A stretch of 61,461 nucleotides of DNA, from positions 1 to 61,461 of the forward strand of contig NZ_JAKTNT010000016.1 in assembly GCF_022760925.1 (NCBI RefSeq), in the 5' to 3' direction. The notes below the pieces were generated by a model. It was not told where the DNA came from, searched no databases, and saw only the letters and a list, made by a program, of their open reading frames with translations. The DNA comes from Thermus hydrothermalis (lineage in GTDB: Bacteria > Deinococcota > Deinococci > Deinococcales > Thermaceae). Both the position numbers and the translations under genes were made by a program. This document shows, piece after piece, positions 18,898 through 27,541 of this stretch; the stretch's first letter is position 1, and every line of letters starts with the position of its first letter.

Positions 18898-19754
18898 TGA
18901 ACCTGCGCCGCCTCAGGCTATTCCTCTTGTTGGCGGAAGAGGGGAACTTCCACAAGGCGGCGGAGCGGGCCTACCTCTCCCAGCCCGCCCTTTCCCAGCA
19001 GATCCAGGCCCTGGAAAGGGAGCTCGGGGTGCGGCTCCTGGAAAGGAGGCCCTTCCGCCTCACCCCAGCCGGAGAGGTGCTCAAGGAGGAAGGAAGCCGC
19101 CTTCTCCAGTCGGTGGAGGCGCTAAAGGAAAGGGTACGCCGGGCAGGCTGGCAGACCCTCCGCTTCGGGGTGCCGGAAAACCTCCTTCCCGACCTCATGC
19201 CCCTTCTAGACCACCTGCGCCGGGGGCTCGGCCAGGCGGTGGAGGTCCTGGAGATGCACACCCCCGAGCAGGTGAAGGCCCTGAAGGAGGGAAGGCTGGA
19301 CTACGGCCTGGCTGGGCTCCGGGTGGAGGACCCAGCCATCGGGGAGGAGCCCCTCTTGAAGGTGCCCATCGTGGTCCTCCTCCCGGAAAGCCATCCCTTG
19401 GCGGAAAGGGAACGGGTGCCCCTGGCCGCCTTGAAGGAGGAGCCCTTCCTGCTCCTTCCTAAAGAGGTTTTGCCCCCCCTGCACGAAGCCTTCATGGAGG
19501 TGTTCCGCCGGGCGGGGTTTACCCCCAGGGTGGCCCGGGAGGTGGCCCGCTTCCCCCAGGCGGTGAGCCTGGTGGCGGCTGGGGTAGGGGTCTACCTCAC
19601 CCTGGCCCCTTACCGCGTCTTCCCCCACCCGGGGACGGTGCTCAAACCCCTGGCGGAGGAGGCGGCTTTGCAGGTTTCCCTCATCTACCGCAAAAACCCT
19701 CCCCCACCCCGCCTCGAGGAGGTGCGGGAACTCCTCAAAGCCCTGGTCCTTTAG
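18897..19754 (+). CDS. LysR-family transcriptional regulator
   Basis: This is a 285-residue LysR-type regulator. The N-terminal helix-turn-helix (residues 1-60, LRLFLLLAEEGNFHKAAERAYLS and QPALSQQIQALERELGVRLLER split across it) is canonical, followed by an effector-binding domain of the OxyR/CysB fold (about 88-285). The effector is unknown. It is divergent from aceE, so control of the pyruvate dehydrogenase genes is a reasonable guess but no more. The inverted repeat at its start suggests autoregulation. Its end overlaps the convergent 85-aa gene by 4 bp. Confidence 0.92.
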   Translation: MNLRRLRLFLLLAEEGNFHKAAERAYLSQPALSQQIQALERELGVRLLERRPFRLTPAGEVLKEEGSRLLQSVEALKERVRRAGWQTLRFGVPENLLPDLMPLLDHLRRGLGQAVEVLEMHTPEQVKALKEGRLDYGLAGLRVEDPAIGEEPLLKVPIVVLLPESHPLAERERVPLAALKEEPFLLLPKEVLPPLHEAFMEVFRRAGFTPRVAREVARFPQAVSLVAAGVGVYLTLAPYRVFPHPGTVLKPLAEEAALQVSLIYRKNPPPPRLEEVRELLKALVL

Positions 19755-20008
19755 GCCTGGAGGCCAGGGGGTTCGCCTTCCCCCCAGCTCAGCTCCACCA
19801 GGCCGATGAGCTCCTCCACGGGGACGCCGTAGTCCCGGGAAAGGCGGGTGATCTCGTGCCCAAGCCGTCTGAGGTGGGCCAACTGCGCTGGGCTCGCCTC
19901 GTGGGCTAGGTCCAGAAGCCAAGAGAGGAGGGTCTCCGCCTCCTCGTCCGTGAGGCCATCGGTCAGGGCCTCGTCCTCCAAGAGCAGGTGGGCTGGGTCT
20001 TCCCTCAT
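19751..20008 (-). CDS. Conserved-looking 85-residue protein of unknown function
   Basis: I do not recognise this acidic, helix-rich protein. It has DEALTDGLTDEEAETLLSWL followed by HLRRLGHEITRLSRDYG and no membrane segment, cysteines or known motif. Its start overlaps the stop of the FtsB-like gene as ATGA, so it is translated as the second gene of that unit and may work with it. GC content and codon use match the neighbours, which supports a real gene. Confidence 0.7.
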   Translation of the reverse strand: MREDPAHLLLEDEALTDGLTDEEAETLLSWLLDLAHEASPAQLAHLRRLGHEITRLSRDYGVPVEELIGLVELSWGEGEPPGLQA

Positions 20009-20268
20009 CGCCTCTTTAGCGTCTCCTCCTGACGCACCAAGCCGAGCCTGCGGGCCAGGGCCTCGAGGTGGGCGGGGTCCTGGGCTGCGGCAACCTGGGC
20101 CCTGAGCTCGGCCACCCGGGCCTCGGCCCGGGCGATGGCCTCCTCTAGCCTAGCCCTTTCCCCCGCCAAGCGGTAGGCCCGCACCCCCTCCTGCCCCAAA
20201 AGAAAAAGGGCATGGGCCACCCCCAGGGCGAAGACCAGGTGCAGGATGCGGTAAACGGGCCGCTCCAA
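20005..20268 (-). CDS. FtsB/DivIC-like membrane coiled-coil protein
   Basis: This 87-residue protein has one N-terminal transmembrane segment (about residues 5-24, ILHLVFALGVAHALFLLG) and then a coiled coil rich in Ala, Glu and Arg (about 30-65), ending in LARRLGLVRQEE. That is the layout of septum-formation initiators such as FtsB, DivIC or FtsL. The TTG start at 20268 lies 9 nt after a perfect TATAAT box; longer in-frame starts would place the promoter inside the gene. It pairs with the overlapping 85-aa gene. Divisome function is inferred only from layout. Confidence 0.7.
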   Translation of the reverse strand: MERPVYRILHLVFALGVAHALFLLGQEGVRAYRLAGERARLEEAIARAEARVAELRAQVAAAQDPAHLEALARRLGLVRQEETLKRR

Positions 20269-20277
20269 GGTGGCCCC

Positions 20278-20283
20278 ATTATA
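20278..20283 (-). promoter_or_regulatory. -10 box of the FtsB-like gene
   Basis: A perfect TATAAT on the minus strand lies 9 nt before the TTG start at 20268. No good -35 hexamer is seen at 16-18 bases upstream. Confidence 0.5.
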
Positions 20284-20414
20284 CCCCGGAGAGGCCCTTG
20301 CGGTGTGGACAAGGCTTCTCCAAAAATAAAAGGAGAATCTTGGCAAAAGTCCCTCCAGAAGACGCCCTCGGTGGCGAAAAACAGATATTGTACTTGTTTA
20401 ACAGGGCTCAAGTG

Positions 20415-20442
20415 TTGCATTTGCACATGGCCTGTGTATACT
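20415..20442 (+). promoter_or_regulatory. Promoter of the second fur gene
   Basis: TTGCAT (20415-20420) and TATACT (20437-20442) are spaced 16 bases apart, followed by an AAGGAGGAG ribosome site and ATG 20466. A perfect 4-1-4 palindrome TGTTTAACA (20395-20403) just upstream is a possible operator. Confidence 0.6.
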
Positions 20443-20465
20443 GGAATTGAAAGGAAGGAGGAGCC

Positions 20466-20909
20466 ATGCCAAGGACCAAGGAAAAGGAAAACTACCGGGC
20501 GCGGCTAAAGGCGGTGGGGCTGCGGCACACCTTGCCCCGGGAGCGCATCCTGAGCTTCCTGGACCGCAAGAACGTACACCCCACCCCGGAGGAGCTCTAC
20601 CAGGGCCTGAAGAAGCGGGGCTACGATATCGGCCTTTCCACCGTCTACCTAAACCTCCATGTCCTGCGGGAACACGGCCTCATCTACGAGTTCAAGGACC
20701 CTAAGGGCTACACCCGGTACGACGGCTACAACGAGCCCCACGCGCACCTGGTCTGCACCTCCTGCGGCAAGGTGGAGGACCTCCTCCTGAAGAACCTGCC
20801 CGAGCTGGACCTCGAGCCCGCCCTCAAAGCGGCCGCCGAGCGCACGGGCTGGGCCCTGGAGGGCTTCCGCTTGGAGTTCAGGGGCAAGTGCCCGAACTGC
20901 CAGGGCTAA
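20466..20909 (+). CDS. Fur-family regulator (second copy)
   Basis: This 147-residue Fur/PerR-type regulator has a longer N-terminus than the first copy. It shows the winged helix (LPRERILSFLDRKNVHPTPEEL, STVYLNLHVLREHGLIYEF), the HAHLVCTSCGKVED metal-site region and a C-terminal CPNC pair, so two CXXC motifs make a structural zinc site likely. The strong promoter, near-consensus ribosome site, rich leader and dedicated terminator mark it as a single-gene unit. The sensed metal or oxidant is not decidable. Confidence 0.93.
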   Translation: MPRTKEKENYRARLKAVGLRHTLPRERILSFLDRKNVHPTPEELYQGLKKRGYDIGLSTVYLNLHVLREHGLIYEFKDPKGYTRYDGYNEPHAHLVCTSCGKVEDLLLKNLPELDLEPALKAAAERTGWALEGFRLEFRGKCPNCQG

Positions 20910-20923
20910 GGGAGGCGGATGGA

Positions 20924-20950
20924 GGGCCCGGGGAGTCCCCCGGGCCCTTT
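20924..20950 (+). terminator. Rho-independent terminator of the second fur gene
   Basis: A 10-bp GC-rich stem (GGGCCCGGGG with CCCCGGGCCC, loop of 4) is followed by TTTCTT, 15 bases after the fur stop. The convergent pepA gene ends right behind it. Confidence 0.8.
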
Positions 20951-20951
20951 C

Positions 20952-22346
20952 TTACTGGGCCAGGGTTTCCGCCAGGCGCAGGATGGTCCGCACCCCGAAG
21001 CCCGTCCCCCCTTCCGGCCCCAGGGCGTGGGCCTTCTTGGCGAAGGCGGGCCCGGCGATGTCCAGGTGGACCAAGGGCACCTTCACGAACTCCGCCAGGA
21101 AGAGGGCGGCGGTGATGGCCCCGCCGTTTCGGTCTCCCACGTTTTTCAGATCGGCCACGGGGCTTTTGAGCTTCTCCCGGTAGGCCTTCTCCAAGGGCAT
21201 GGGCCAGACCTTCTCCCCGGCCTCCTCCGCCGCCTTCCGCACCTTCTCCCCAAACTCCCCCTCCGTGGCGAAAAGGGCCGCCACCTCCTCCCCCAAGGCC
21301 ACCACCGCCGCCCCCGTGAGGGTGGAAAGCTCCAGGATGCGCTCGGCCCCCTGCCGCTCCGCATAGGCGAGGGCGTCCGCCAGGGTGAGGCGGCCTTCGG
21401 CGTCGGTGTTCATCACCTCCACGGTCTTGCCGGAAAGGGTCTTGAGCACGTCCCCCACCCGATAGGCCCGTCCCGAGACCAGGTTCTCGCAGGCGGCCAC
21501 GTAGCCCCATAGCTCCAGGGGAAGGCCGAGGAGGGCCGCAGCCTTAAAGGCCCCGAGCACCGCCGCCGCCCCCGCCATGTCCGACTTCATGGTGGCCATA
21601 CTCTCCGTGGGCTTTAGCGAGTAGCCCCCGGAGTCAAAGGTGAGGCCCTTACCCACCAGGTCCAGCCTCCCCTTAGCCCCTTCCGGGCGGTAGCGGAGGT
21701 GGATGAAGCGGGGCGGGTTCTCCGAGCCTTGGGCCACCGCCAGGAAAGCCCCCATGCCCAGCTCCCGGATGGCCCCTTCGTCCAGGACCTCCACCTCTAC
21801 CCCGAGCGCTTTCAGGGAAAGGGCCGCCTCCGCTAAGGCCTCGGGGGTGAGGAGGTTTGGGGGCTCGTTCACCAGGTCGCGGGCGAAGTAGACCCCCTCC
21901 GCCACCTTCCTCGCCCGCTCCAGCGCCTGGGGCTCGGCGCCGGAAAGCTCCAGGGCCAAGGGCTTTTCCGCCTTCTCCGTCTTGTGGCGGGTGTAGCGGT
22001 AGGCCCCGAGGTAGAGCCCTTCCGCCAAGGGGTAGGCCTCCGCCACCTCCTCCACGAGGACCCGGGGGAAGGAGTACCGCCCGAGGGCCTGGGCAAGCCG
22101 GCCCCCAGCCGCCCGGAGGTCTTCGCCCAGGGCGAAAAGGAGGACATGCCCTTCCGGCGTGGCGAGGAGGAGGTGGTCCCCCGCCTCCTTTAGCCCCGCC
22201 CCCTCCCAGGCCCGGCGCAAAAGCCCGCCCAAACGGGCGTCCAGGGCCTCCCCCTGGGGGAGGAGGGCTCCTTTTTGCACGAAGACCACCTTCAAAGGGG
22301 CTTCCGCTTCCAGAAAGCTTGCCTGGCTAGCGCTTAGGGTGATCAC
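20952..22346 (-). CDS. pepA: Leucyl aminopeptidase, family M17
   Basis: This cytosolic two-metal aminopeptidase removes N-terminal residues, preferably leucine. The catalytic C-terminal domain shows KGLTFDSGG (about 233-241, metal-binding Lys and Asp) and NTDAEGRLTLADAL (about 312-325, the family signature). The N-terminal domain is short and divergent. I chose GTG 22346 (464 residues), 7 nt after a TATAAC -10 box; the open frame continues far upstream antisense to the DUF1385 gene but that part does not look like protein. Confidence 0.93.
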   Translation of the reverse strand: MITLSASQASFLEAEAPLKVVFVQKGALLPQGEALDARLGGLLRRAWEGAGLKEAGDHLLLATPEGHVLLFALGEDLRAAGGRLAQALGRYSFPRVLVEEVAEAYPLAEGLYLGAYRYTRHKTEKAEKPLALELSGAEPQALERARKVAEGVYFARDLVNEPPNLLTPEALAEAALSLKALGVEVEVLDEGAIRELGMGAFLAVAQGSENPPRFIHLRYRPEGAKGRLDLVGKGLTFDSGGYSLKPTESMATMKSDMAGAAAVLGAFKAAALLGLPLELWGYVAACENLVSGRAYRVGDVLKTLSGKTVEVMNTDAEGRLTLADALAYAERQGAERILELSTLTGAAVVALGEEVAALFATEGEFGEKVRKAAEEAGEKVWPMPLEKAYREKLKSPVADLKNVGDRNGGAITAALFLAEFVKVPLVHLDIAGPAFAKKAHALGPEGGTGFGVRTILRLAETLAQ

Positions 22347-22353
22347 GCCTAGG

Positions 22354-22381
22354 GTTATACCACGCCCGCCCGTGGCAGAAT
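22354..22381. promoter_or_regulatory. Divergent leaderless promoters of pepA and the DUF1385 gene
   Basis: Minus strand: TATAAC (22359-22354) then 7 nt to the pepA GTG. Plus strand: CAGAAT (22376-22381) then 7 nt to ATG 22389. The plus-strand box is weaker. Confidence 0.45.
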
Positions 22382-22388
22382 GGGAAGG

Positions 22389-23270
22389 ATGCGCTTCTTG
22401 CTTTTGGCCAAACAGGCGGCCTTGGGAGGGGCTGCGGCCCTCGAGGGCGTGATGATGAAGGCCCCGTGGGCCTGGGCCCTGGCGGTGCGGCTCCCAAATG
22501 GCGAGATCCACGTGGAGCGCCACGAGGAGCGAGCCCTCACCGAACGCTACCCCTTTGCCCGCCTCCCCCTCATCCGGGGAGTGGTGGCCCTCTTTGACGC
22601 CCTTTCCGTGAGCTACCGCGCCCTGGCCCGGAGCGCCGAGCTCGCCGGGGAGGAGGAGATGCCCAAGGGGGCGCTTTGGGGCACCGTGGCCTTTAGCCTC
22701 CTTTTGGGCATCGCCCTCTTCATCGTCCTGCCCGGCTTCCTCTCCGGGCTCTTGGTGGACCCCGCCCGCCACCCGGTGCTTTACAACCTCCTGGCGGGGC
22801 TCCTCAAGGTGGGGATCCTCCTCGGCTACCTCCGCTTCATCGGCCGCATGCCGGAGATCCAGCGCTTCTTCATGTACCACGGGGCGGAGCACAAGGCCAT
22901 TCACGCCTACGAGAAGGGCCTTCCCCTCACGGTGGAAAACGTCCTGGCCCAGCCCCGCTTCCACCCCCGGTGCGGCACCACCTTCCTGGCCTTCGTCATC
23001 GTGGTTTCCGTTTTGGTCTATAGCCTCATCCCCGCCCCCGAGGTGCTCTGGTGGCGGCTTTTGGCCCGGGTCCTCTTCCTCCCCGTGGTGGCGGCCTTGG
23101 CCTTTGAGCTCCTCTACTTCTCCGCCCGGCATGAGGACCCCCTTTCCCGCCTCCTTAGGGAGCTCGGCTTCCGCTTCCAGGCCCTCACCGTGGCCGAGCC
23201 CACCCCGGAGATGGTGGAGGTGGCCATCCGGAGCACGGAGGCGGCCCTGGGGGAGAAGGTGGTGGCATGA
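22389..23270 (+). CDS. DUF1385 (YqhQ-like) membrane protein
   Basis: This 293-residue protein of the DUF1385 family has unknown function. The family hallmark near the N-terminus is recognisable (GGAAALEGVMMKAP), followed by two hydrophobic segments (about 95-120 and 130-150), the conserved FMYHGAEHKAIHAYE motif with its His-Glu-His cluster, a HPRCGTTFLAF segment and two more membrane helices. The His/Glu-rich motif between membrane segments suggests metal binding, but that is inference. The 3' end overlaps mnmA by 4 bp, so the two are coupled. Confidence 0.88.
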   Translation: MRFLLLAKQAALGGAAALEGVMMKAPWAWALAVRLPNGEIHVERHEERALTERYPFARLPLIRGVVALFDALSVSYRALARSAELAGEEEMPKGALWGTVAFSLLLGIALFIVLPGFLSGLLVDPARHPVLYNLLAGLLKVGILLGYLRFIGRMPEIQRFFMYHGAEHKAIHAYEKGLPLTVENVLAQPRFHPRCGTTFLAFVIVVSVLVYSLIPAPEVLWWRLLARVLFLPVVAALAFELLYFSARHEDPLSRLLRELGFRFQALTVAEPTPEMVEVAIRSTEAALGEKVVA

Positions 23271-24376
23271 AGCGGGTGCTCGTGGCCATGTCCGGGGGGG
23301 TGGACTCCTCCGTGGCGGCCCTCCTCCTCAAGGAGGCGGGCTACGAGGTGGTGGGGGCCATGATGCGCTTCTGGCCCGACCTGCCCCCCGTGCGCCTGGA
23401 GGGCGGGAAGCCCCGGGCCTGGGAGAGCTGCTGCACCCCGGACGCCGCCTACGAGGCCAGGCGGGTGGCGGAGCTTCTCGGCATTCCCTTCTACCTCCTG
23501 GACTACCGCGAGGTCTTTGAGGAGGAGATCATCGGGCCCTTCCTGGAGGACTACGCCCAGGGGCGCACCCCCAACCCCTGCGCCCGCTGCAACACCCACG
23601 TGAAGTTCGGGGCCCTCCTCAAGCAGGCGAAAAGGCTCGGCCTGGACTACGTGGCCACGGGGCACTACGTGCGCAGGGAAGGGGAGGCCCTCCTCCGGGG
23701 CCTGGACCCGAGGAAGGACCAGACCTACTTCCTCTGGGGCACCCCCAAGGAGGCCATCCCCCACCTCCTCTTCCCCGTGGGGCACCTCACCAAGCCGGAG
23801 GTGCGGGCCCTGGCGGAAAGGGCGGGCCTCCCCACCGCCCGAAAGCCCGAAAGCCAGAACCTCTGCTTCGTGGCCGGGGACCTGAGGGAGTTCCTGCAGA
23901 CCAGGCTCCAGGTCCGCCCGGGCCCCGTGGTGGACGCCCTCACGGGGGAGGTGGTGGGGGAACACCAGGGGGCAAGCCTCTACACCCTGGGGCAACGGAA
24001 GGGGCTTGGGCTCTTCAAGCCCCACCTGGAGCGGTACGTGGTGGGGCTGGACCCGGGGCGGAACGTGGTCTACGTGGGGCCCAAGGAGGCTACCCTTTGG
24101 CAGGGTCTGGAGGGGGAAGGCCTCAACCTCCTGGCCGAGCTTCCGGAGGAGGTGGAGGTGCAGGTGCGCTACCGCACCCCCCCCGTGCGGGCCAAGGTGG
24201 AGTCCCTAAACCCCTTGCGCCTCCGGTTCCAAGAGCCCGTCTTCGCCGTCACCCCCGGGCAGAGCGCCGTCTTCTACCAGGGGGAAAGGCTTTTGGGCGG
24301 GGCGGTGATCCGGCGGGGGCTTTACAACCTGGCGGGGCTTAGCCTCGAGGCCCCCATGGCCCTGACCGTCCCCTGA
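23267..24376 (+). CDS. mnmA: tRNA-specific 2-thiouridylase MnmA
   Basis: MnmA thiolates the wobble uridine of tRNAs for Lys, Glu and Gln. The 369-residue protein has the PP-loop MSGGVDSS (8-15), the NPCARCN motif with the catalytic Cys, and the second Cys in ESQNLCFV. C-terminal beta-barrel domains follow. The start overlaps the DUF1385 stop (ATGA). It is the second tRNA thiolation gene in the window after thiI. Confidence 0.96.
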   Translation: MKRVLVAMSGGVDSSVAALLLKEAGYEVVGAMMRFWPDLPPVRLEGGKPRAWESCCTPDAAYEARRVAELLGIPFYLLDYREVFEEEIIGPFLEDYAQGRTPNPCARCNTHVKFGALLKQAKRLGLDYVATGHYVRREGEALLRGLDPRKDQTYFLWGTPKEAIPHLLFPVGHLTKPEVRALAERAGLPTARKPESQNLCFVAGDLREFLQTRLQVRPGPVVDALTGEVVGEHQGASLYTLGQRKGLGLFKPHLERYVVGLDPGRNVVYVGPKEATLWQGLEGEGLNLLAELPEEVEVQVRYRTPPVRAKVESLNPLRLRFQEPVFAVTPGQSAVFYQGERLLGGAVIRRGLYNLAGLSLEAPMALTVP

Positions 24377-24411
24377 CAAGGGGCTGGCAGAGTACGGGTG
24401 GGAGGTTAGGT

Positions 24412-25383
24412 ATGCGGAAAGCCATCGGCCTAGCAGTCCTAGCGGTAGCCAGCGCGGCCTTCGCCCAGCAGGTGGTGCGGGCGGACGGGTCCTCCACCGT
24501 CTACCCCATCACCCAGGCGGTGGCGGAGGAGTTCGCCGCCCGCAACCCCGGGGTGAAGGTGGTGGTGGCCTTCTCCGGCACCGGGGGCGGCTTCAAGAAG
24601 TTCTGCCGCGGGGAAACGGACATCCAAAACGCCAGCCGGCCCATCATGCCGGAGGAGCTCAAGGTCTGTAAGGAAAACGGCATCGCCTTCATTGAGATCC
24701 CCGTGGCCTACGACGCCCTCACGGTCATCGTGAACCCTAAAAACACCTGGGCCACCTGCTTGAAGACCTCCGAGCTCAAGGCCATCTGGGAGCCGGGCTC
24801 CAAGATTACCCGTTGGAACCAGATCCGCCCCAACTGGCCCAACCAGCCCCTGAGGCTCTTCGGGGCCGGGGCCGACTCCGGCACCTTTGATTACTTCACC
24901 GAGGCCATCATGGGCAAAGCCAAGGCCATCCGCACCGACTACCAGCCCACGGAGGACGACAACGTCACCATCCGGGGCGTGGCCGGGGACACCTACGCCA
25001 TGGGCTTCCTGGGTGTGGCCTACTACGAGGAGAACAAGGACAAGGTGAAGGCGGTGGCGGTGGATAACGGCAAGGGGTGCGTCCTGCCCAGCCGGGAAAA
25101 CGTTCTGAACGGCACCTACCAGCCCCTCTCCCGGCCCCTCTTCATCTACGTGAACGCCAAGAGCCTGGAGCGGAAGGAGGTGCAGGAGTTCGTGGACTTC
25201 TACCTCTCCCCCGCCGCCCGGCGGGCCATCCGCTCCACGGGCTACATTGAGCTCCCCGCCGAGGCCTACCAGATCGGCCAGGAGCTGGTGAAGCGGAAGA
25301 AGACGGGTACCTTCTTCATGGAACTCCCGGCGGGGACGCCCCTTTCCAAGTTCGTGGAGGAGCTTAAGAAGGAGCTAAAGTAG
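24412..25383 (+). CDS. pstS: Phosphate ABC transporter substrate-binding protein
   Basis: PstS binds phosphate outside the membrane and delivers it to PstCA. A signal peptide ends at about residue 18 (AFA-Q) with no lipobox cysteine, so it is a soluble or loosely held protein. Phosphate-binding segments are visible: ADGSSTVYPI near the new N-terminus, FSGTGGGFKKFCRGE (about 54-68) and the GADSGTFDYF motif (about 155-164). The ATG follows a GGGAGGTTAGGT ribosome site. It heads pstSCAB, with a stem-loop between it and pstC. No clear Pho box was identified. Confidence 0.95.
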   Translation: MRKAIGLAVLAVASAAFAQQVVRADGSSTVYPITQAVAEEFAARNPGVKVVVAFSGTGGGFKKFCRGETDIQNASRPIMPEELKVCKENGIAFIEIPVAYDALTVIVNPKNTWATCLKTSELKAIWEPGSKITRWNQIRPNWPNQPLRLFGAGADSGTFDYFTEAIMGKAKAIRTDYQPTEDDNVTIRGVAGDTYAMGFLGVAYYEENKDKVKAVAVDNGKGCVLPSRENVLNGTYQPLSRPLFIYVNAKSLERKEVQEFVDFYLSPAARRAIRSTGYIELPAEAYQIGQELVKRKKTGTFFMELPAGTPLSKFVEELKKELK

Positions 25384-25399
25384 CCCCGGAAGGGTCCTT

Positions 25400-25426
25400 G
25401 GGGGTGGGGCTAACCCCACCCCCTTT
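25400..25426 (+). terminator. Stem-loop between pstS and pstC
   Basis: A perfect 10-bp stem (GGGGGTGGGG with CCCCACCCCC, loop CTAA) is followed by only TTT. It is probably a partial terminator or 3'-end stabiliser that keeps pstS mRNA more abundant than the rest. A TAGAAT box (25426-25431) right after it lies 9 nt before the pstC ATG. Confidence 0.65.
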
Positions 25427-25440
25427 AGAATGGGGAAGGC

Positions 25441-26343
25441 ATGGAGATCCTGAAGCAAAGGCCCTCGAGGCACCCTTGGGAGGTGCTCACCTTCGCCCTG
25501 CTCCTCCTCCTCTCCTCCGTGACCCTCCTCACCACCCTAGGGGTCATCCTGAGCCTCCTCGGCGACGTGGCGGAGTTCTTCCGCCGGGTGCCCCTTAGGG
25601 AGTTCCTCTTCGCCCCCGAGTGGACCCCCCTTTTCGCCAATCCCCGCTACGGCATCGCCCCCCTGATCCTGGGAACCTTCATGGTCACCTTTATCGCCCT
25701 CTTGGTGGCGGTGCCTTTGGGGCTGGCCCTCGCCATCTACCTCTCCGAGTATGCGGAAAGCGCCCAGCGGGCCCGCATCAAGGGGATGCTGGAGCTCTTT
25801 GAGGGCATCCCCACCGTGGTCTTCGGTTACTTCGCCCTCCTCTTCGTGACCCCCCTCCTTCAAAAGGTGATCCCGGGCCTCAACATCTTCAACCCCCTCT
25901 CCGCCGGCCTCGTCATGGGTTTCGCCATCATCCCCTACATCTCCAACGTAGCCGCCGACGCCATGGAGTCCGTACCCCGCTCTATCCGGGAAGCGGCCTA
26001 CGCCCTGGGAGCCCGCCCCTACGAGGTGGCCCTGAAAGTGGTCTTCCCCGCCGCCATCTCCGGCATCATCGCCGCCATCATTCTGGCCACAAGCCGGGCC
26101 ATTGGGGAAACCATGATCGTGGCCATCGCCGCCGGGCAACGCCCCGCCCTTACCCTAGACCCCCGGGAGACCATCGCCACCATGACCAGCTACATCGTCC
26201 AGGCAGCCACGGGGGACCAGCCCACGGGCTCCACCGCCTACTACGCCCTCTTCGCCGTGGGCTTCACCCTCTTTGCCCTCACGCTCCTCCTGAACATCCT
26301 GGCCCAGTGGATCGTGGAGCGCTACCGGGAGCGGTATGAATAG
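25441..26343 (+). CDS. pstC: Phosphate ABC transporter permease PstC
   Basis: PstC is one of two membrane subunits of the high-affinity phosphate importer. The 300-residue chain has about six transmembrane helices. The cytoplasmic coupling loop with the EAAYALGARPYEVALKVVFPAA motif is split around residue 195, as in the family. It starts after a GGGGAAGGC ribosome-like stretch and overlaps pstA by 8 bp. Confidence 0.95.
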   Translation: MEILKQRPSRHPWEVLTFALLLLLSSVTLLTTLGVILSLLGDVAEFFRRVPLREFLFAPEWTPLFANPRYGIAPLILGTFMVTFIALLVAVPLGLALAIYLSEYAESAQRARIKGMLELFEGIPTVVFGYFALLFVTPLLQKVIPGLNIFNPLSAGLVMGFAIIPYISNVAADAMESVPRSIREAAYALGARPYEVALKVVFPAAISGIIAAIILATSRAIGETMIVAIAAGQRPALTLDPRETIATMTSYIVQAATGDQPTGSTAYYALFAVGFTLFALTLLLNILAQWIVERYRERYE

Positions 26344-27541
26344 GACCCACACTCCCGATGCTTTCGGCGTAGACCCTTGGAAGACCCGCATTGACCGGGT
26401 CTTCGCCCGAGCCTTGGTCCTGCCCCTCCTTCTGGCCCTAGGCCTCCTCGCCCTCCTCCTGGGGGACACCCTGTACCGGAGCTTCTCCGTCCAGGTGGTG
26501 CGGGCGGACGAGGGGCCCGGGAAGACCTATCCCTTCGGCCTTTCCGCCCAGGAAATCCTCCGGCAAGACCTCCTCGCCCGGGGCTACACCGAGGAGGAGG
26601 TGGCCTTCGCCCTCGAGGACCCCAAGGAACGGCAGGTGCTCTTCCTTCAGAACCGGGTGGAGCTCATGTGGAACACCCAGGACGGGCCCTTCCGTTACGT
26701 GGTCACCGGGGTCTACGACGAGCGGGTGGCGGACTTCTCCCTGGCCGAGGGCCTGAGGCGCTGGAACGAGCTCAAGGCCAACCTCCAGGAAGGGGAGCGC
26801 CTCGTGCTCAACCCCTGGCTGGACCAGACCTTCCTCACCCGCCCCCCCTCCCGCTCCCCCCTAACGGCGGGCATAGGGGTGGCCATCTGGGGCACGGTCT
26901 GGGTCCTCTCCTTAGCCCTCCTCATCGCCATCCCCGTGGGCATCGGCACCGCCATTCTCCTAGAAGAATACCTAAAGGAGGGGAGGCTTTCCCGGCTCCT
27001 GGAGGTGAACCTGCGCAACCTGGCGGGAGTGCCCTCCATCGTCTATGGGCTTTTAGGCCTGGCCCTCTTCGTGCGGGGGATGGGGCTTGGACCCACCATC
27101 CTCGCCGCCTCCATGACTTTGGGGCTTCTCGGCATCCCCGTCATCGTGGTCACGGCCCGGGAAGCCTTGAGGGCGGTACCGGAGTCCTTGCGCCTGGCGG
27201 CCTTCGCCCTGGGGGCCACGAGGCGGCAGGTGGTTTTCCGGGTGGTGGTCCCCGCCGCCCTGCCCGGTATGGTCACCGGGGTCATCCTCTCCGCCGCCCG
27301 CCTCATCGGCGAGGCCGCCCCCCTCCTCCTGGTGGGGGCAGCAGCCTACGTGCCCTTCCTCCCCTCAGGGCCCCTTTCCCAGTACACGGTGATCCCGGTA
27401 CAGATCTACCTCTGGATCAGCCAGAACCAGCCGGAGTTCGCCCGGGTGGCGGCGGCAGGCATCCTGGTCATGCTCCTCGTGCTCTCCGTGCTCTACTTCT
27501 TGGCCCTTTACCTCAGGAACCGCTTTAGGAGGGAATGGTGA
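26336..27541 (+). CDS. pstA: Phosphate ABC transporter permease PstA with large extracytoplasmic insert
   Basis: This is the second membrane subunit of the phosphate importer. At 401 residues it is about 100 longer than usual PstA proteins. The extra length lies after the first membrane helix (about residues 30-46) as a hydrophilic segment of roughly residues 50-165 containing [20 protein letters not shown], which should face the outside. The usual permease core follows with the coupling motif [19 protein letters not shown]. It overlaps pstC by 8 bp and pstB by 7 bp. Confidence 0.94.
   Translation: MNRTHTPDAFGVDPWKTRIDRVFARALVLPLLLALGLLALLLGDTLYRSFSVQVVRADEGPGKTYPFGLSAQEILRQDLLARGYTEEEVAFALEDPKERQVLFLQNRVELMWNTQDGPFRYVVTGVYDERVADFSLAEGLRRWNELKANLQEGERLVLNPWLDQTFLTRPPSRSPLTAGIGVAIWGTVWVLSLALLIAIPVGIGTAILLEEYLKEGRLSRLLEVNLRNLAGVPSIVYGLLGLALFVRGMGLGPTILAASMTLGLLGIPVIVVTAREALRAVPESLRLAAFALGATRRQVVFRVVVPAALPGMVTGVILSAARLIGEAAPLLLVGAAAYVPFLPSGPLSQYTVIPVQIYLWISQNQPEFARVAAAGILVMLLVLSVLYFLALYLRNRFRREW

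Noticed and set aside
22347-23132. A 726-residue version of the M17 aminopeptidase
   Set aside because: The extra 262 residues are antisense to the DUF1385 gene and are low-complexity. A -10 box 7 nt before GTG 22346 marks the likely true start.
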